From JAZDRH01 sp047470865 (GTDB taxonomy: Bacteria > Pseudomonadota > Gammaproteobacteria > Pseudomonadales > Pseudomonadaceae): DNA of 64,000 nt. The stretch is taken from assembly GCF_047470865.1 (NCBI RefSeq), contig NZ_JAZDRH010000009.1, forward strand, positions 47,517-111,516. The letters run 5' to 3'. Every line of letters begins with the position of its first letter. Positions within the stretch are counted from its first letter, which is position 1. Shown one piece after another: positions 18,157 through 26,519 of the stretch. The notes below the pieces were generated by a model, which searched no databases, had not been told where the DNA came from, and worked only from the letters and a program-made list of their open reading frames with translations. The position numbers and the translations under genes were made by a program.

Positions 18157-18978
18157 ATGAGCCAAGAATTAGAGAAGTACAATCCACAACAACTAACACA
18201 TGTAACGGATAAGTTAGTGCTAGCCAAACATGGGCATACAGCCTTGCTAACACTAAACAACCCAGCGGCCAATACGTGGGATGCTGAAATGCTGATGGGC
18301 ATTAAGCAAATTGTAGAGCATCTCAATCAAGATGATGATATTTACGCGCTGGTAGTAACAGGACAAGGCGAAAAGTTCTTTAGTGCTGGCGCTGACCTTA
18401 AATTATTTGCAGGTGGCGATAAAGCAAAAGCACGTGAAATGGCGCGTCGCTTTGGCGAGGCGTTTGAATCGTTGGCAAATTATCGCGGTGTTAGTATTGC
18501 GGCCATTAACGGTTATGCCATGGGTGGCGGTTTAGAATGTGCATTAGCTTGCGATATTCGTATTGCCGAGGAACAAGCACAAATGGCCTTGCCAGAAGCT
18601 ACTGTGGGCTTATTGCCTTGCGCTGGTGGTACGCAAAAATTACCTTGGTTGGTGGGCGAAGGTTGGGCAAAACGCATGATGCTATGCGGCGAGCGCATAA
18701 CTGCTAAAACGGCTGAAAAAATTGGTTTAGTGGAAGAAGTCGTAAGTAAAGGCGAAGCCTTACGCACTGCTTTAGTACTCGCTGAGAAAGTTGCCAACCA
18801 AAGCCCAGTAGCGGTACGCAAAATCAAGCCATTGATTCAAGGTGCACGCACTCAAGCACCAGATCATTGGCTACCTTCTGAGCGCGAATTATTTGTCGAT
18901 CTATTTGACGCTGAAGATACCACTGAAGGTGTTAATGCGTTTTTAGAAAAACGTAAAGCGAATTGGAAGAATCGTTAA
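18157..18978 (+). CDS. Enoyl-CoA hydratase/isomerase family protein
   Basis: A 273-residue crotonase. The oxyanion-hole motifs are FSAGADLKLFAGG near residue 70 and AINGYAMGGGLECALACD near residue 115; the catalytic glutamates are present as LPEATVGLLPCAGGTQKLP. An N-terminal extension of about 15 residues precedes the fold. As the last gene of the operon it should hydrate tiglyl-CoA or a similar enoyl-CoA, the step between an acyl-CoA dehydrogenase and the SDR. Substrate specificity is inferred from the neighbours only. Confidence 0.88.
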   Translation: MSQELEKYNPQQLTHVTDKLVLAKHGHTALLTLNNPAANTWDAEMLMGIKQIVEHLNQDDDIYALVVTGQGEKFFSAGADLKLFAGGDKAKAREMARRFGEAFESLANYRGVSIAAINGYAMGGGLECALACDIRIAEEQAQMALPEATVGLLPCAGGTQKLPWLVGEGWAKRMMLCGERITAKTAEKIGLVEEVVSKGEALRTALVLAEKVANQSPVAVRKIKPLIQGARTQAPDHWLPSERELFVDLFDAEDTTEGVNAFLEKRKANWKNR

Positions 18979-18995
18979 TATTTTTTATGTATTTT

Positions 18996-19031
18996 AAAAC
19001 CGCATGTGTTGGAAAACCATGCGGTTTTTAT
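18996..19031 (+). terminator. Intrinsic terminator of the isoleucine-type operon
   Basis: AAAACCGCATG and CATGCGGTTTT form an 11-bp stem with an 11-base loop, then TTA TTT. The next 260 bases, up to the hypothetical gene, are AT-rich and show no other structure or gene that I can support. Confidence 0.85.
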
Positions 19032-19290
19032 TTCTCCACTAAAATAGTCCTTGATAAAATCTGCTTAGATACTTGCTTTTCCATATAGAACGCCTCACTT
19101 TGCACTATTTAATAGTTCTTAACTGTTGGCTATATAGATCATTAATGTAACGGCTTAATTGTATAAAATATTTTTAAGAGTAAGTATTTTGCTCCGAATT
19201 ACACTCTAATTTTTGTGGTATTTGATTTAATTTGAGTAATAAGCTAGAAGCAAGTAGTGATGATTTTTAGAAATTACATGGAGGATATTT

Positions 19291-19602
19291 ATGAACAAAA
19301 CACAATACTTAGCTAACCCAGAGGTTGCTAAATTTGTAGATTGGCTAGCTGAAAATCATGACAAACTAGAAATATCACTTTGCATTAAAAGCTCTAAATT
19401 TGTTCCTTCGGGCTTAACCAAGGTTTTAGTAGGTTTAGAACAACTACTTGAAAACTATAAATGGGTATCAAGCTGGGCGCTTAATGGAGAGCAAGTTAAA
19501 TCTAGCGATTGGCTAACTACACAAGCTAGCCTAGAACAATTAGGTAATAAACTTAAAGTAGCAATTGACACAAAAAAGGATTACTCGTTGATTATCTATT
19601 AA
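19291..19602 (+). CDS. Hypothetical protein (5' half of a probable frameshifted gene)
   Basis: I do not recognise this 103-residue product. It has a good ribosome site (GGAGG, nine bases before the ATG), no signal peptide and no membrane segment. Near its end the reading frame runs over the sequence A AAA AAG; a -1 shift there leaves this frame and continues in the frame of the following 160-residue ORF, giving one protein of roughly 260 residues. The pair may therefore be one gene that is broken, mis-assembled, or decoded by frameshifting. It stands alone between the catabolic operon and gltS, and is AT-rich. Confidence 0.6.
   Translation: MNKTQYLANPEVAKFVDWLAENHDKLEISLCIKSSKFVPSGLTKVLVGLEQLLENYKWVSSWALNGEQVKSSDWLTTQASLEQLGNKLKVAIDTKKDYSLIIY
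19572..19578 (+). other. Slippery heptamer A AAA AAG linking two ORFs
   Basis: The heptamer is in the correct phase for -1 slippage (codons ACA AAA AAG in the first frame). The second frame is open from 19569 onwards and has no stop before the second ORF, so a -1 shift or one extra A would fuse the two. The same heptamer is known to be slippery in E. coli dnaX; use here is inference. Confidence 0.5.
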
Positions 19603-19604
19603 GC

Positions 19605-20087
19605 GTGCAAAAATGTATTGCATTAGAAACAACGGATTTAACCAAGCTTGTTACTGTAGAAATGATGAACTCAATGTTAACTAAAGTGTATTCATTGCAA
19701 GCAAAGGACGGATTGCCTATATATGATTCTAGGGTAGCTGCCGCTATAGCGTGTTTAGTTGAGTTATACAGACAACAAAAACAATTGAGCTGGAAGTGTG
19801 TTCCAAGTGAGTTAGTTTTTCCTGTGCTTGATCAAAGATCAATACGTACCGTAAAAGGATTAACTGAAAACCTGATAGTTGGATCTCATACTAGAATGGA
19901 TAGAAAGAATACGCAGCAGTGGGTATCTGCTTCTATTAAATTAGGTTGGATTATGCAGGCTGTTTTAGATAAAGCATCTAATTTATTTGCTGATCAAAAA
20001 TCTAGATTACATGCGTTTGAGGCAAGTCTATTTATGATGGGATATGATGTTGGTAGTTTAAAAAGTAATTTGCCTAAACACAAATAA
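19605..20087 (+). CDS. Hypothetical protein (3' half of a probable frameshifted gene)
   Basis: A 160-residue product of unknown function beginning at a GTG two bases after the preceding stop codon. No ribosome site precedes the GTG, which supports the view that it is the C-terminal part of a single gene with the ORF upstream. The frame is open 36 bases further upstream, back to the poly-A tract. The segment LPIYDSRVAAAIACLVELYR is helical and looks conserved, but I cannot name the family. No signal peptide or membrane segment is present. Confidence 0.55.
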   Translation: MQKCIALETTDLTKLVTVEMMNSMLTKVYSLQAKDGLPIYDSRVAAAIACLVELYRQQKQLSWKCVPSELVFPVLDQRSIRTVKGLTENLIVGSHTRMDRKNTQQWVSASIKLGWIMQAVLDKASNLFADQKSRLHAFEASLFMMGYDVGSLKSNLPKHK

Positions 20088-20115
20088 CCCTCAAAGCCAA
20101 CAGTATGAATTGACC

Positions 20116-20140
20116 CCGAAAAGTTGCGCATACTTTTCGG
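20116..20140. terminator. Bidirectional hairpin between the hypothetical gene and gltS
   Basis: CCGAAAAGT and ACTTTTCGG form a 9-bp stem with a 7-base loop between the convergent hypothetical gene and gltS. The same stem with another loop recurs after ychF at 26993-27018. Confidence 0.65.
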
Positions 20141-20160
20141 AGTCTGTTAGATCTGGTGTA

Positions 20161-21504
20161 TTATTTCCAGAACGGTAAAGACGTAATACCTGTCAAGATG
20201 GCTGCGTTGAGTAAGTCAACGAAGAATGCTCCAACTAACGGCACAATCAAGAAGGCTTTATGTGATGGACCAAAGCGCTGAGTAACCGCCTGCATGTTAG
20301 CCACTGCAGTTGGTGTAGCGCCCATACCGAAACCACAATGGCCAGCTGCAAGAACAGCCGCGTCATAGTTAGCGCCCATTACGCGGAAGGTAATATGGTA
20401 GGCAAACAGAATCATAACCAGCGTCTGCACGCTTAAGATAATAATTAAAGGAACGCCCAAGCCTTGAATATCCCATAGTTTTAGGCCAACTAATGCCATG
20501 GCTAAAAACAGTGATAAGCAAACGTTACCGAAAACATCCACGCAGCGGTCAAAAATAGTCACGCTAAAGATGCTCGACAATACGTTACGTACTACTACAC
20601 CTGACGCCAATGCCCAAACGAAGGTTGGAATAACGAAGGTTGATTTCGGGTAGTAGGTAGCCTTAACGTAAGCCATCATGCTGTCAAGACCATTTGCCAT
20701 GGCTAAGCAAAGCGCAAATAAGGCTAAGGTTTCAATGGCCGCGTCTGCTGTAATTAAACGAGTGCGATGAGGGCGCTCGAAAATAACAGAAGGCGAGTTG
20801 TCGTCTAGATTATTGGCAAGCGGATCAGGCGTTTGTACTTTTTTGATTAAACGGCGAGCAACAGGGCCACCAATTAATCCACCTGCGACTAAACCAAAGG
20901 TGGCGCAAGCAATACCAATGGCTTTAGCGCCCTCAATACCAAAATTGGTTTGTAAGGTATCGCCCCATCCTAAAGCTGTACCATGTCCACCCACTAAGGT
21001 AATAGAACCAGCGATAATACCTACTAATGGTTGGTCTGGGGTTAATACAGAAGAAAGCGTTAAGCCTACAAAGTTTTGCAGAACAATAAATCCTGCTACC
21101 AGTATGGTAAATATGACTAATGGTTTGCCACCTGATTTTAGGCGTGAAAAATCAGCACTTAAACCAATAGACGCAAAGAACATCAGCATGAATGCTGTTT
21201 GCATATCAGTATCAATGTTGATTACAACTTCATTGAACTGGTGAAAAATTAAGATAAAGGTAGCTGCTACTAAGCCACCAGCAACAGGTTCAGGAATGTT
21301 GAAGGTAGCTAAAACGCGGATTTTCTTTACTAAAAAACGACCGAATAGCAAGACAATAGTAGCAAGGATAAGTGTGTAGTAACCGTTTAGTGTGATGGCA
21401 TTTTCTGCCACAGCTTGAGTTACTTCGGCTGCGGTTGCTACTGTTGAGCTTATAGCTTCTGCGGCTGTGCTTGTAACCTCGGTCACAGTGTTAGCAGTAG
21501 ACAT
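20161..21504 (-). CDS. gltS: Sodium/glutamate symporter GltS
   Basis: An inner-membrane Na+/glutamate symporter with about ten to twelve hydrophobic segments over 447 residues. Family hallmarks include the two inverted pore-loop regions, GSITLVGGHGTALGWG in the first half and AAGHCGFGMGATPTAVANM in the second. An unusual Ala/Thr-rich N-terminal stretch of about 35 residues precedes the first membrane segment. I start at the ATG before STANTV, which has GGGTG upstream; an ATG four codons earlier has no ribosome site. It is divergent from gldA. Confidence 0.92.
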   Translation of the reverse strand: MSTANTVTEVTSTAAEAISSTVATAAEVTQAVAENAITLNGYYTLILATIVLLFGRFLVKKIRVLATFNIPEPVAGGLVAATFILIFHQFNEVVINIDTDMQTAFMLMFFASIGLSADFSRLKSGGKPLVIFTILVAGFIVLQNFVGLTLSSVLTPDQPLVGIIAGSITLVGGHGTALGWGDTLQTNFGIEGAKAIGIACATFGLVAGGLIGGPVARRLIKKVQTPDPLANNLDDNSPSVIFERPHRTRLITADAAIETLALFALCLAMANGLDSMMAYVKATYYPKSTFVIPTFVWALASGVVVRNVLSSIFSVTIFDRCVDVFGNVCLSLFLAMALVGLKLWDIQGLGVPLIIILSVQTLVMILFAYHITFRVMGANYDAAVLAAGHCGFGMGATPTAVANMQAVTQRFGPSHKAFLIVPLVGAFFVDLLNAAILTGITSLPFWK

Positions 21505-21610
21505 AATTACACCCATTATTTATGAAAAGTGGCTGATTGTACTTCATTAGCTACCTTTTGGATAAAAAAACATTGTTGATCATATAAAAGACTATGTAGT
21601 CATTATATAT

Positions 21611-21640
21611 TTATTATGAATTTTTAGTCTTATTATGAAT
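21611..21640. repeat. Direct repeat TTATTATGAAT in the gltS-gldA promoter region
   Basis: TTATTATGAAT occurs twice, starting 19 bases apart, in the 254-base AT-rich gap between the divergent gltS and gldA. It may be a regulator site or chance in AT-rich DNA. Confidence 0.3.
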
Positions 21641-21758
21641 AGCCAGTGACTGATTTTCTGACAAATCGAAAGCTATTTTATTGGTGCGGGTCACTTTTCT
21701 TTCTCTTTATATTTGTACTATGAATCTTGTCGTTATCCGCTAAAAAAGGAATCCTTCT

Positions 21759-22850
21759 ATGACTATTGCTATTCAATCTCCTGCTAAGTACGTGCAGGGT
21801 GCTGGCGAACTGACAAATTTGCCTATGCACTGCCAGGTGTTAGCCGCTGAAGGCGCCTATGTTTTAATTGATCCTTTTATTTTTGAGCAGTATGGCGCTT
21901 CCTTTCAACATAGCTTTCAAGCACAAGCCTATAAAGCGCATTTTAGCCCATTTCAGGGGGAGTGCAGCCGTGCAGAAGTGGAGCGACAACTGGCACTCGT
22001 CAAGCAATCTAACTTAAAAGTCATAGTAGGTATTGGTGGCGGTAAAACCTTAGATACGGCTAAAGCCGTTGCGTTTTATGCAGACTTACCCGTGGTAATT
22101 ATGCCAACGGCAGCCTCTTCAGACGCTCCATGTAGCGCATTGTCTGTGCTCTATACTGAGGAAGGACAATTCTCAGAGTATTTGTTCTTGAAACAAAATC
22201 CCAATTTAGTGTTGGTAGACACAGATATAGTAGCTAAAGCGCCTGTGCGCTTGTTAGTGGCGGGTATTGGTGATGCGCTGGCAACCTACTTTGAAGCGAG
22301 GGCAAATTTTAGAAGTAATAAAGCGACTATTGCAGGAGGGCAACAGTCATTGACGGCTATGGCATTAGCCGAGCTCTGTTATCACACTTTGCTTGAAGAT
22401 GGATTAAAAGCGGTCATAGCCGCAGAACAAGGGCTTTCTTCAAGAGCTTTGATGAATATAGTTGAAGCTAATACCTATCTAAGTGGCATAGGGTTTGAAA
22501 GTGGTGGTTTAGCGGCTGCGCATTCGATTCATAATGGCTTAACTGTATTGCCTGAAACCCATGAAATGTTGCATGGCGAAAAAGTAGCCTTTGGCGTGCT
22601 TTGTCAGCTAATCTTAGAAAATGCCGATGCCCATGAAATTGATACTGTGATTGGCTATTGTCAGCAAATTGGTTTACCAACTTGTTTAGCTGACTTAGGG
22701 GTGGATAGTGATGATATCTTTGAGAAGGCAATGCAAGTTGCTAAAGCTACCTGCGTTGAAGGTGAGACAATCCATAATATGCCTTTTGCTGTTATTGAAG
22801 ATGAAGTAGCCGCAGCTATTTTAGTGGCTGATGAGCTTGGGCGAGGTTAG
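21759..22850 (+). CDS. gldA: Glycerol dehydrogenase
   Basis: An iron/zinc-dependent alcohol dehydrogenase of 363 residues that oxidises glycerol to dihydroxyacetone with NAD. Family motifs: VGIGGGKTLDTAKAVA near residue 90 (NAD), MPTAASSDAPCSALSVLY near residue 116, the metal aspartate in IGDALATYFEA near residue 170, and metal histidines in AAAHSIHNGLT and MLHGEKVAFG near residues 250-275. An AGGAAT ribosome site precedes the ATG. No dihydroxyacetone kinase lies nearby, so its metabolic partner is elsewhere. Confidence 0.93.
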   Translation: MTIAIQSPAKYVQGAGELTNLPMHCQVLAAEGAYVLIDPFIFEQYGASFQHSFQAQAYKAHFSPFQGECSRAEVERQLALVKQSNLKVIVGIGGGKTLDTAKAVAFYADLPVVIMPTAASSDAPCSALSVLYTEEGQFSEYLFLKQNPNLVLVDTDIVAKAPVRLLVAGIGDALATYFEARANFRSNKATIAGGQQSLTAMALAELCYHTLLEDGLKAVIAAEQGLSSRALMNIVEANTYLSGIGFESGGLAAAHSIHNGLTVLPETHEMLHGEKVAFGVLCQLILENADAHEIDTVIGYCQQIGLPTCLADLGVDSDDIFEKAMQVAKATCVEGETIHNMPFAVIEDEVAAAILVADELGRG

Positions 22851-22858
22851 TTTTATGC

Positions 22859-22883
22859 TGAGCGCCTGCTATGTTGGCGCTCA
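22859..22883. terminator. Hairpin between gldA and the small membrane protein gene
   Basis: TGAGCGCC and GGCGCTCA form an 8-bp stem with a 9-base loop directly after the gldA stop. No clear T-run follows on either strand, so it is a moderate terminator candidate for both convergent units. Confidence 0.5.
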
Positions 22884-22887
22884 CAAA

Positions 22888-23010
22888 CTAAAATATAGTA
22901 ACAATGCGAGTAAGAAAACCAATAAACGAGCCTAAACTTTGGCTTTCATAGAATAAGTAGGCTAAACCTATCACTAAAAAAAGGATAGAAAGTAAATAAT
23001 AGTGTTTCAT
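22888..23010 (-). CDS. Small membrane protein, 40 residues
   Basis: The translation begins MKHYYLLSILFLVIGLAY and ends LTRIVTIF; residues 5-20 form one hydrophobic segment and residues 27-40 a weaker one. Its ATG overlaps the stop codon of the upstream rhomboid gene (TAATG), the usual sign of translational coupling. I do not recognise the family. The coupling suggests it works with, or is made together with, the rhomboid protease. Confidence 0.6.
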   Translation of the reverse strand: MKHYYLLSILFLVIGLAYLFYESQSLGSFIGFLTRIVTIF

Positions 23011-23630
23011 TAGGTATTAGATAAGGTGGTAACTCTGGCAAAGGAACGAAATAGGTAAGCAAGCAGTAAGCCAATAAGAGCGCCCGCTAAATGTCCTTGC
23101 CATGAAAGATTGCTGGGCACGTTGTCATTAAAAAAGTGCATGGGCAGTATAAAGTAGGCTAGCCCACCATACAAAGATAAAACCAGTATCGATAGTAGAA
23201 TGCTAACGGGTTCTCGTCGAAATAAACCACTAAAAAACAAATAAGATAAGAGTAAATAAATAATAGTGCTAGCACCAATATGGCAAGCTGTAATATAAGG
23301 CTGAGCTATGCCAATGCCGCCAATGGTCCAGAGTAAGGTGCCAGATAACCACCAGCCAAGCACTAATACATAGCTTGCTAAACGTGAGTGGAACTGAAAG
23401 AGCAAAAAACAAGAAAAAAATAGGGGTGTTGTGTTACTAATAAGATGGCTTAAATCGCCATGCTGTAAAGGTGACAACAAAATGCCAGGTAAACCTTGTA
23501 CTGATAAGGGTAGAACACCTATACACTGCCCGCTTAGGAATAGCTTATGGATGCCATAAAACAACCAAATGCTAATTACTAGTAAACTAGCGATAAAAAG
23601 TGCCTTAGCGGTTTGTTTTGAGATAAGCAT
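23010..23630 (-). CDS. Rhomboid family intramembrane serine protease
   Basis: A 206-residue membrane protein with about six hydrophobic segments. Rhomboid features appear in order: HLISNTTPLF in the second segment, the serine motif HIGASTIIY (GxS) in the fourth, and SWQGHLAGALIGLLLAYL with the catalytic histidine in the last. An N-terminal cytoplasmic tail of about 12 residues precedes the first segment. It is closest in layout to the compact GlpG-like core without an extra domain. Substrates are unknown. It is coupled to the 40-residue membrane protein downstream. Confidence 0.85.
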   Translation of the reverse strand: MLISKQTAKALFIASLLVISIWLFYGIHKLFLSGQCIGVLPLSVQGLPGILLSPLQHGDLSHLISNTTPLFFSCFLLFQFHSRLASYVLVLGWWLSGTLLWTIGGIGIAQPYITACHIGASTIIYLLLSYLFFSGLFRREPVSILLSILVLSLYGGLAYFILPMHFFNDNVPSNLSWQGHLAGALIGLLLAYLFRSFARVTTLSNT

Positions 23631-23853
23631 AGGATTGAAAACGGTCTTTTTAAAATGGACGTTAGGTCAGGATACTCTAGTCAATTCGTACAAACTAATA
23701 AATGATAAAAATGCATTGCTAAGCCTAAGAGCAGAATTTTAACGCTAAAAAATATTTTTTTAAATTATTTTAAAATATATTTTTTAAGATTGGTAGTTAG
23801 CGGCTAACATGCTTAGGCTATTTATTTCCTAATGAAAGGTAAGGGTGATAAAA

Positions 23854-24549
23854 ATGAACGTAATAATAAGGATTGTTATAATTGGTTTTTTTTCATCATT
23901 ACTAGGATGCGAGTCTCCTAATCTGGTTTTAGGGAGGATGCTTAATAAATCATCTATTGAACAAAAAAAATCATATGAAATTACATCTTGTCAAAATATC
24001 GCCAGTAATCCTGAGTTTTTTGGTGAGCGTAGTTCACTAAAAAATGAATCTCCTGAAGGAGGGTTTTTACACTATAAATTTATATGCGACCCATATAATA
24101 TATTTATAGACCAAGCGCGTTGGAATGCAGGGTATACAAAAGGAAGGAGTAAATATTGTGAGTACGAAGAAGCTTATCGTATCGGCAAACAGGGTGAACA
24201 TTATAATATGTCTAATTGTAGCTCAGTATCCGAAACTATTCGCAAAAATTTGAAGATAGCACATAGTTTAGGGGTAGAGTGGTATTCTTTAAATCGAAAC
24301 TTATCAGATGCGATAAATACCCTTTATGAACTCGATAAGAAAACTTATGATCTAGAGAATATAAATAGTGAATTTGAGCGTGGTGATCGAAAGAATGATT
24401 ATCTTGCAAGAACTAAAAATAAAGAAGAGTTGAATTATAACTATCAAAACAAAAGTCAACAAAATGCTGATATTGCAAAATATACCACTCAGCTTCAATT
24501 AAATGAAGAGAAAAATAAAGAAAAAATAGCAAAGATGCCAAGAAAATAG
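23854..24549 (+). CDS. DUF2799-like lipoprotein
   Basis: A 231-residue AT-rich gene. The N-terminus is a lipoprotein signal with lipobox SLLGC (C19). The region ARWNAGYTKGRSKYCEYEEAYRIGKQGEHY and the following Asn-Cys-Ser match the cysteine-containing pattern of DUF2799 proteins. A charged, Asn/Lys-rich coiled tail (residues 165-231) follows. The ATG has AAGGG eight bases upstream. Function is unknown. Base composition is much more AT-rich than the housekeeping genes, which suggests acquisition or weak selection. Confidence 0.75.
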   Translation: MNVIIRIVIIGFFSSLLGCESPNLVLGRMLNKSSIEQKKSYEITSCQNIASNPEFFGERSSLKNESPEGGFLHYKFICDPYNIFIDQARWNAGYTKGRSKYCEYEEAYRIGKQGEHYNMSNCSSVSETIRKNLKIAHSLGVEWYSLNRNLSDAINTLYELDKKTYDLENINSEFERGDRKNDYLARTKNKEELNYNYQNKSQQNADIAKYTTQLQLNEEKNKEKIAKMPRK

Positions 24550-24582
24550 ATTGCTAAAGATCATATAAGAGAATGTGCTTAA

Positions 24583-25157
24583 ATGAGGATTTTTTTTAAT
24601 AGTTTTAAGTTGGTTATCCTATTTTTTTATTAGCATCACTTAATGGTTGTTTAGGGCTTTTTTATGCTATGAGTGATGCTGAAAAAAGTTTGAATGATTT
24701 TCTTGAAGGAGACAGTATTGAGTTGAGTTATGAGTCGGCTATTAGTTTATATCCAAATAGTATTATAGTAATACGAAGCCTTGATCAATCAGTTAACTTA
24801 AAATATGTAGGTAGTGTTACATATATACATAATTATAATAAAATATTTAGACAAGAAAGGCGTATTTCAGTTAGAATGCCTGATTATGAAAAGTCGGTAT
24901 TTATTTCTCCTATAGCGGTTAGGCCGGACGAACAGTTTTTAAATTTTTATTTTGATATGAAATTGAAAATATCAACTCTTGGCTATAAAGATATGGACTC
25001 AACTTTCTGTTATAATTATAAGCCAGTTATTATGGATATGGGGAGTTTTAAAAATAGTTCCCCTAAAAGTATGCAGAATAGATGGGAGGTCACTGTAAAA
25101 ATTAAACACCTACCTGTAGGTACTCCCTTTGTTTGTGGCGTTATGAATAAAAATTAA
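24583..25157 (+). CDS. Hypothetical lipoprotein with a frameshift in its signal peptide
   Basis: The 3' part (from 24669) encodes 162 residues with no recognised domain. Upstream, in two frames, lies a lipoprotein signal: MRIFFNSFKLVILFF, then LLASLNGC. The frames are separated by a run of seven T (24622-24628); eight T would join them into one gene of about 191 residues with its lipidated cysteine at C23. As written the first frame stops at 24631. It is thus a pseudogene, a homopolymer sequencing error, or a phase-variable gene. It follows the DUF2799-like lipoprotein by 33 bases and shares its AT-rich composition. Confidence 0.6.
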
Positions 25158-25265
25158 ACTTTATTTTTTAAATGGTTTAAGCATCTTTTAAGAGGGTAGT
25201 ATTAATATTAGTGCATGTAAGGGGATGGATGGTTTTTTGAATGTTATATAGCTTTTAACTAATTA

Positions 25266-26519
25266 TTATGTCTGCTGGTAATGGCTTGCTGTGATAGAGC
25301 AGTTTACGCAAATATAGGTATAAAAAGTTCCTTCAACGCCTGAGCTAAATTCATCAGTGGCTAGTTGAGCTGTAAATTGCATAGTTTGTGTGCATTGGGG
25401 GCAGTTTGGGTAATAGCAATCTTGCACCCAGTGAGGAAAACCTCCTACTTGGCTGTAATCCTCAGGTAAAAACTGATCACTACGTTCAATTGCTGGGCGT
25501 TGTTCTGCAATAACTAAATCAAAGGCTTCCCAAGCGGATTCAGGATCTGCTGTGTTGCTGTGATGAGTAGTAGCGTTATACGACGACCAATGACCACAGC
25601 CTTGAGCATCTAGTTCAAAAAAAGTAACTTCCTGAAAAGGTGTACAGTATTGGCAAACAAGAAACTCCCACTGCGCAGCAGTTACCCAGCCTAATTGACT
25701 GGGATTGATTCTCGCTAGTGTTTCTAATGGCATTGTGCAACAAGGACAAGCTTCGAGCGTTTTATCTAAATAGCCTATTGCTGTCTGCTCTACCGTACTA
25801 CGTACACGTATCGCATAGCAGGGCTCAAAAGTTAAAGGCTGGTAGTTACCTAGTGTATCCAGTTGCCAATGAGCATAGGCTGTATACTGGTTAAGAGGAA
25901 GGCTAGGTTGTTTTAGCCAAGCGGGTGGCTGAGTTTGCCATTTTAAAAAAGCCTGATGAGCTTGGGGCGTATTGACCCAGGCTAGGGCGATCAAGCAAAG
26001 GTTTTGATACTCATCTGCTTGCTCAACACGCTCAATTAATTTTTCTGTAATAGCGTTGTCTGCATAGCGAAAAAGCTGCTCGAAAGAGTAATCATGGTTG
26101 TTTAGCAAGTAAGGCAAAACAGGTAGCAAGTTGAGTTGGGTGAAACTCGATAAATAACGCAAAATATTCTCAGCGAAATGTGGATTTTCAATTAAGTTAG
26201 CAATAGCCGTATCTCGTAACTCGTCTAATTCATTTGGGTTCAGTCGAGCTAATAGTTGTTGGCGTGTTTTAGGGCAGGCTGTATAGCTAATTAAAGGGTC
26301 ATGCTTTCTGGGTGTGAGGCTAAGTTTTAGCCAATTTAAAGCACTATCATGTGGATCATATAAATTGACTTCTTTGCGATTGCGCTCTATCTCTGCTAAA
26401 TAAGCTTTACGTTGCTCGGCATTAACACAGGGCCGGCATTGTCCACCTGTAGCTGCAGCCGTTTCAGGAAGAATCAAATGATTGCAATTAGGGTTAGAAC
26501 AAGGAATGCGCACAATCAT
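25266..26519 (-). CDS. Multi-zinc-ribbon protein, unknown function
   Basis: A 417-residue soluble protein with paired cysteines: C7, C12, C28 and C31 at the N-terminus; C258, C260, C261, C289 and C292 in the middle; C368, C373, C376, C404 and C407 at the C-terminus. This suggests two or three zinc ribbons. The C-terminal segment GGFPHWVQDCYYPNCPQC resembles DUF1963/YwqG-like proteins. The middle (residues 85-210) is helical and Leu-rich, like repeats. The ATG has AGGAG upstream. No enzyme motif is visible. It stands alone between the AT-rich lipoproteins and a gene-poor stretch. Confidence 0.75.
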   Translation of the reverse strand: MIVRIPCSNPNCNHLILPETAAATGGQCRPCVNAEQRKAYLAEIERNRKEVNLYDPHDSALNWLKLSLTPRKHDPLISYTACPKTRQQLLARLNPNELDELRDTAIANLIENPHFAENILRYLSSFTQLNLLPVLPYLLNNHDYSFEQLFRYADNAITEKLIERVEQADEYQNLCLIALAWVNTPQAHQAFLKWQTQPPAWLKQPSLPLNQYTAYAHWQLDTLGNYQPLTFEPCYAIRVRSTVEQTAIGYLDKTLEACPCCTMPLETLARINPSQLGWVTAAQWEFLVCQYCTPFQEVTFFELDAQGCGHWSSYNATTHHSNTADPESAWEAFDLVIAEQRPAIERSDQFLPEDYSQVGGFPHWVQDCYYPNCPQCTQTMQFTAQLATDEFSSGVEGTFYTYICVNCSITASHYQQT

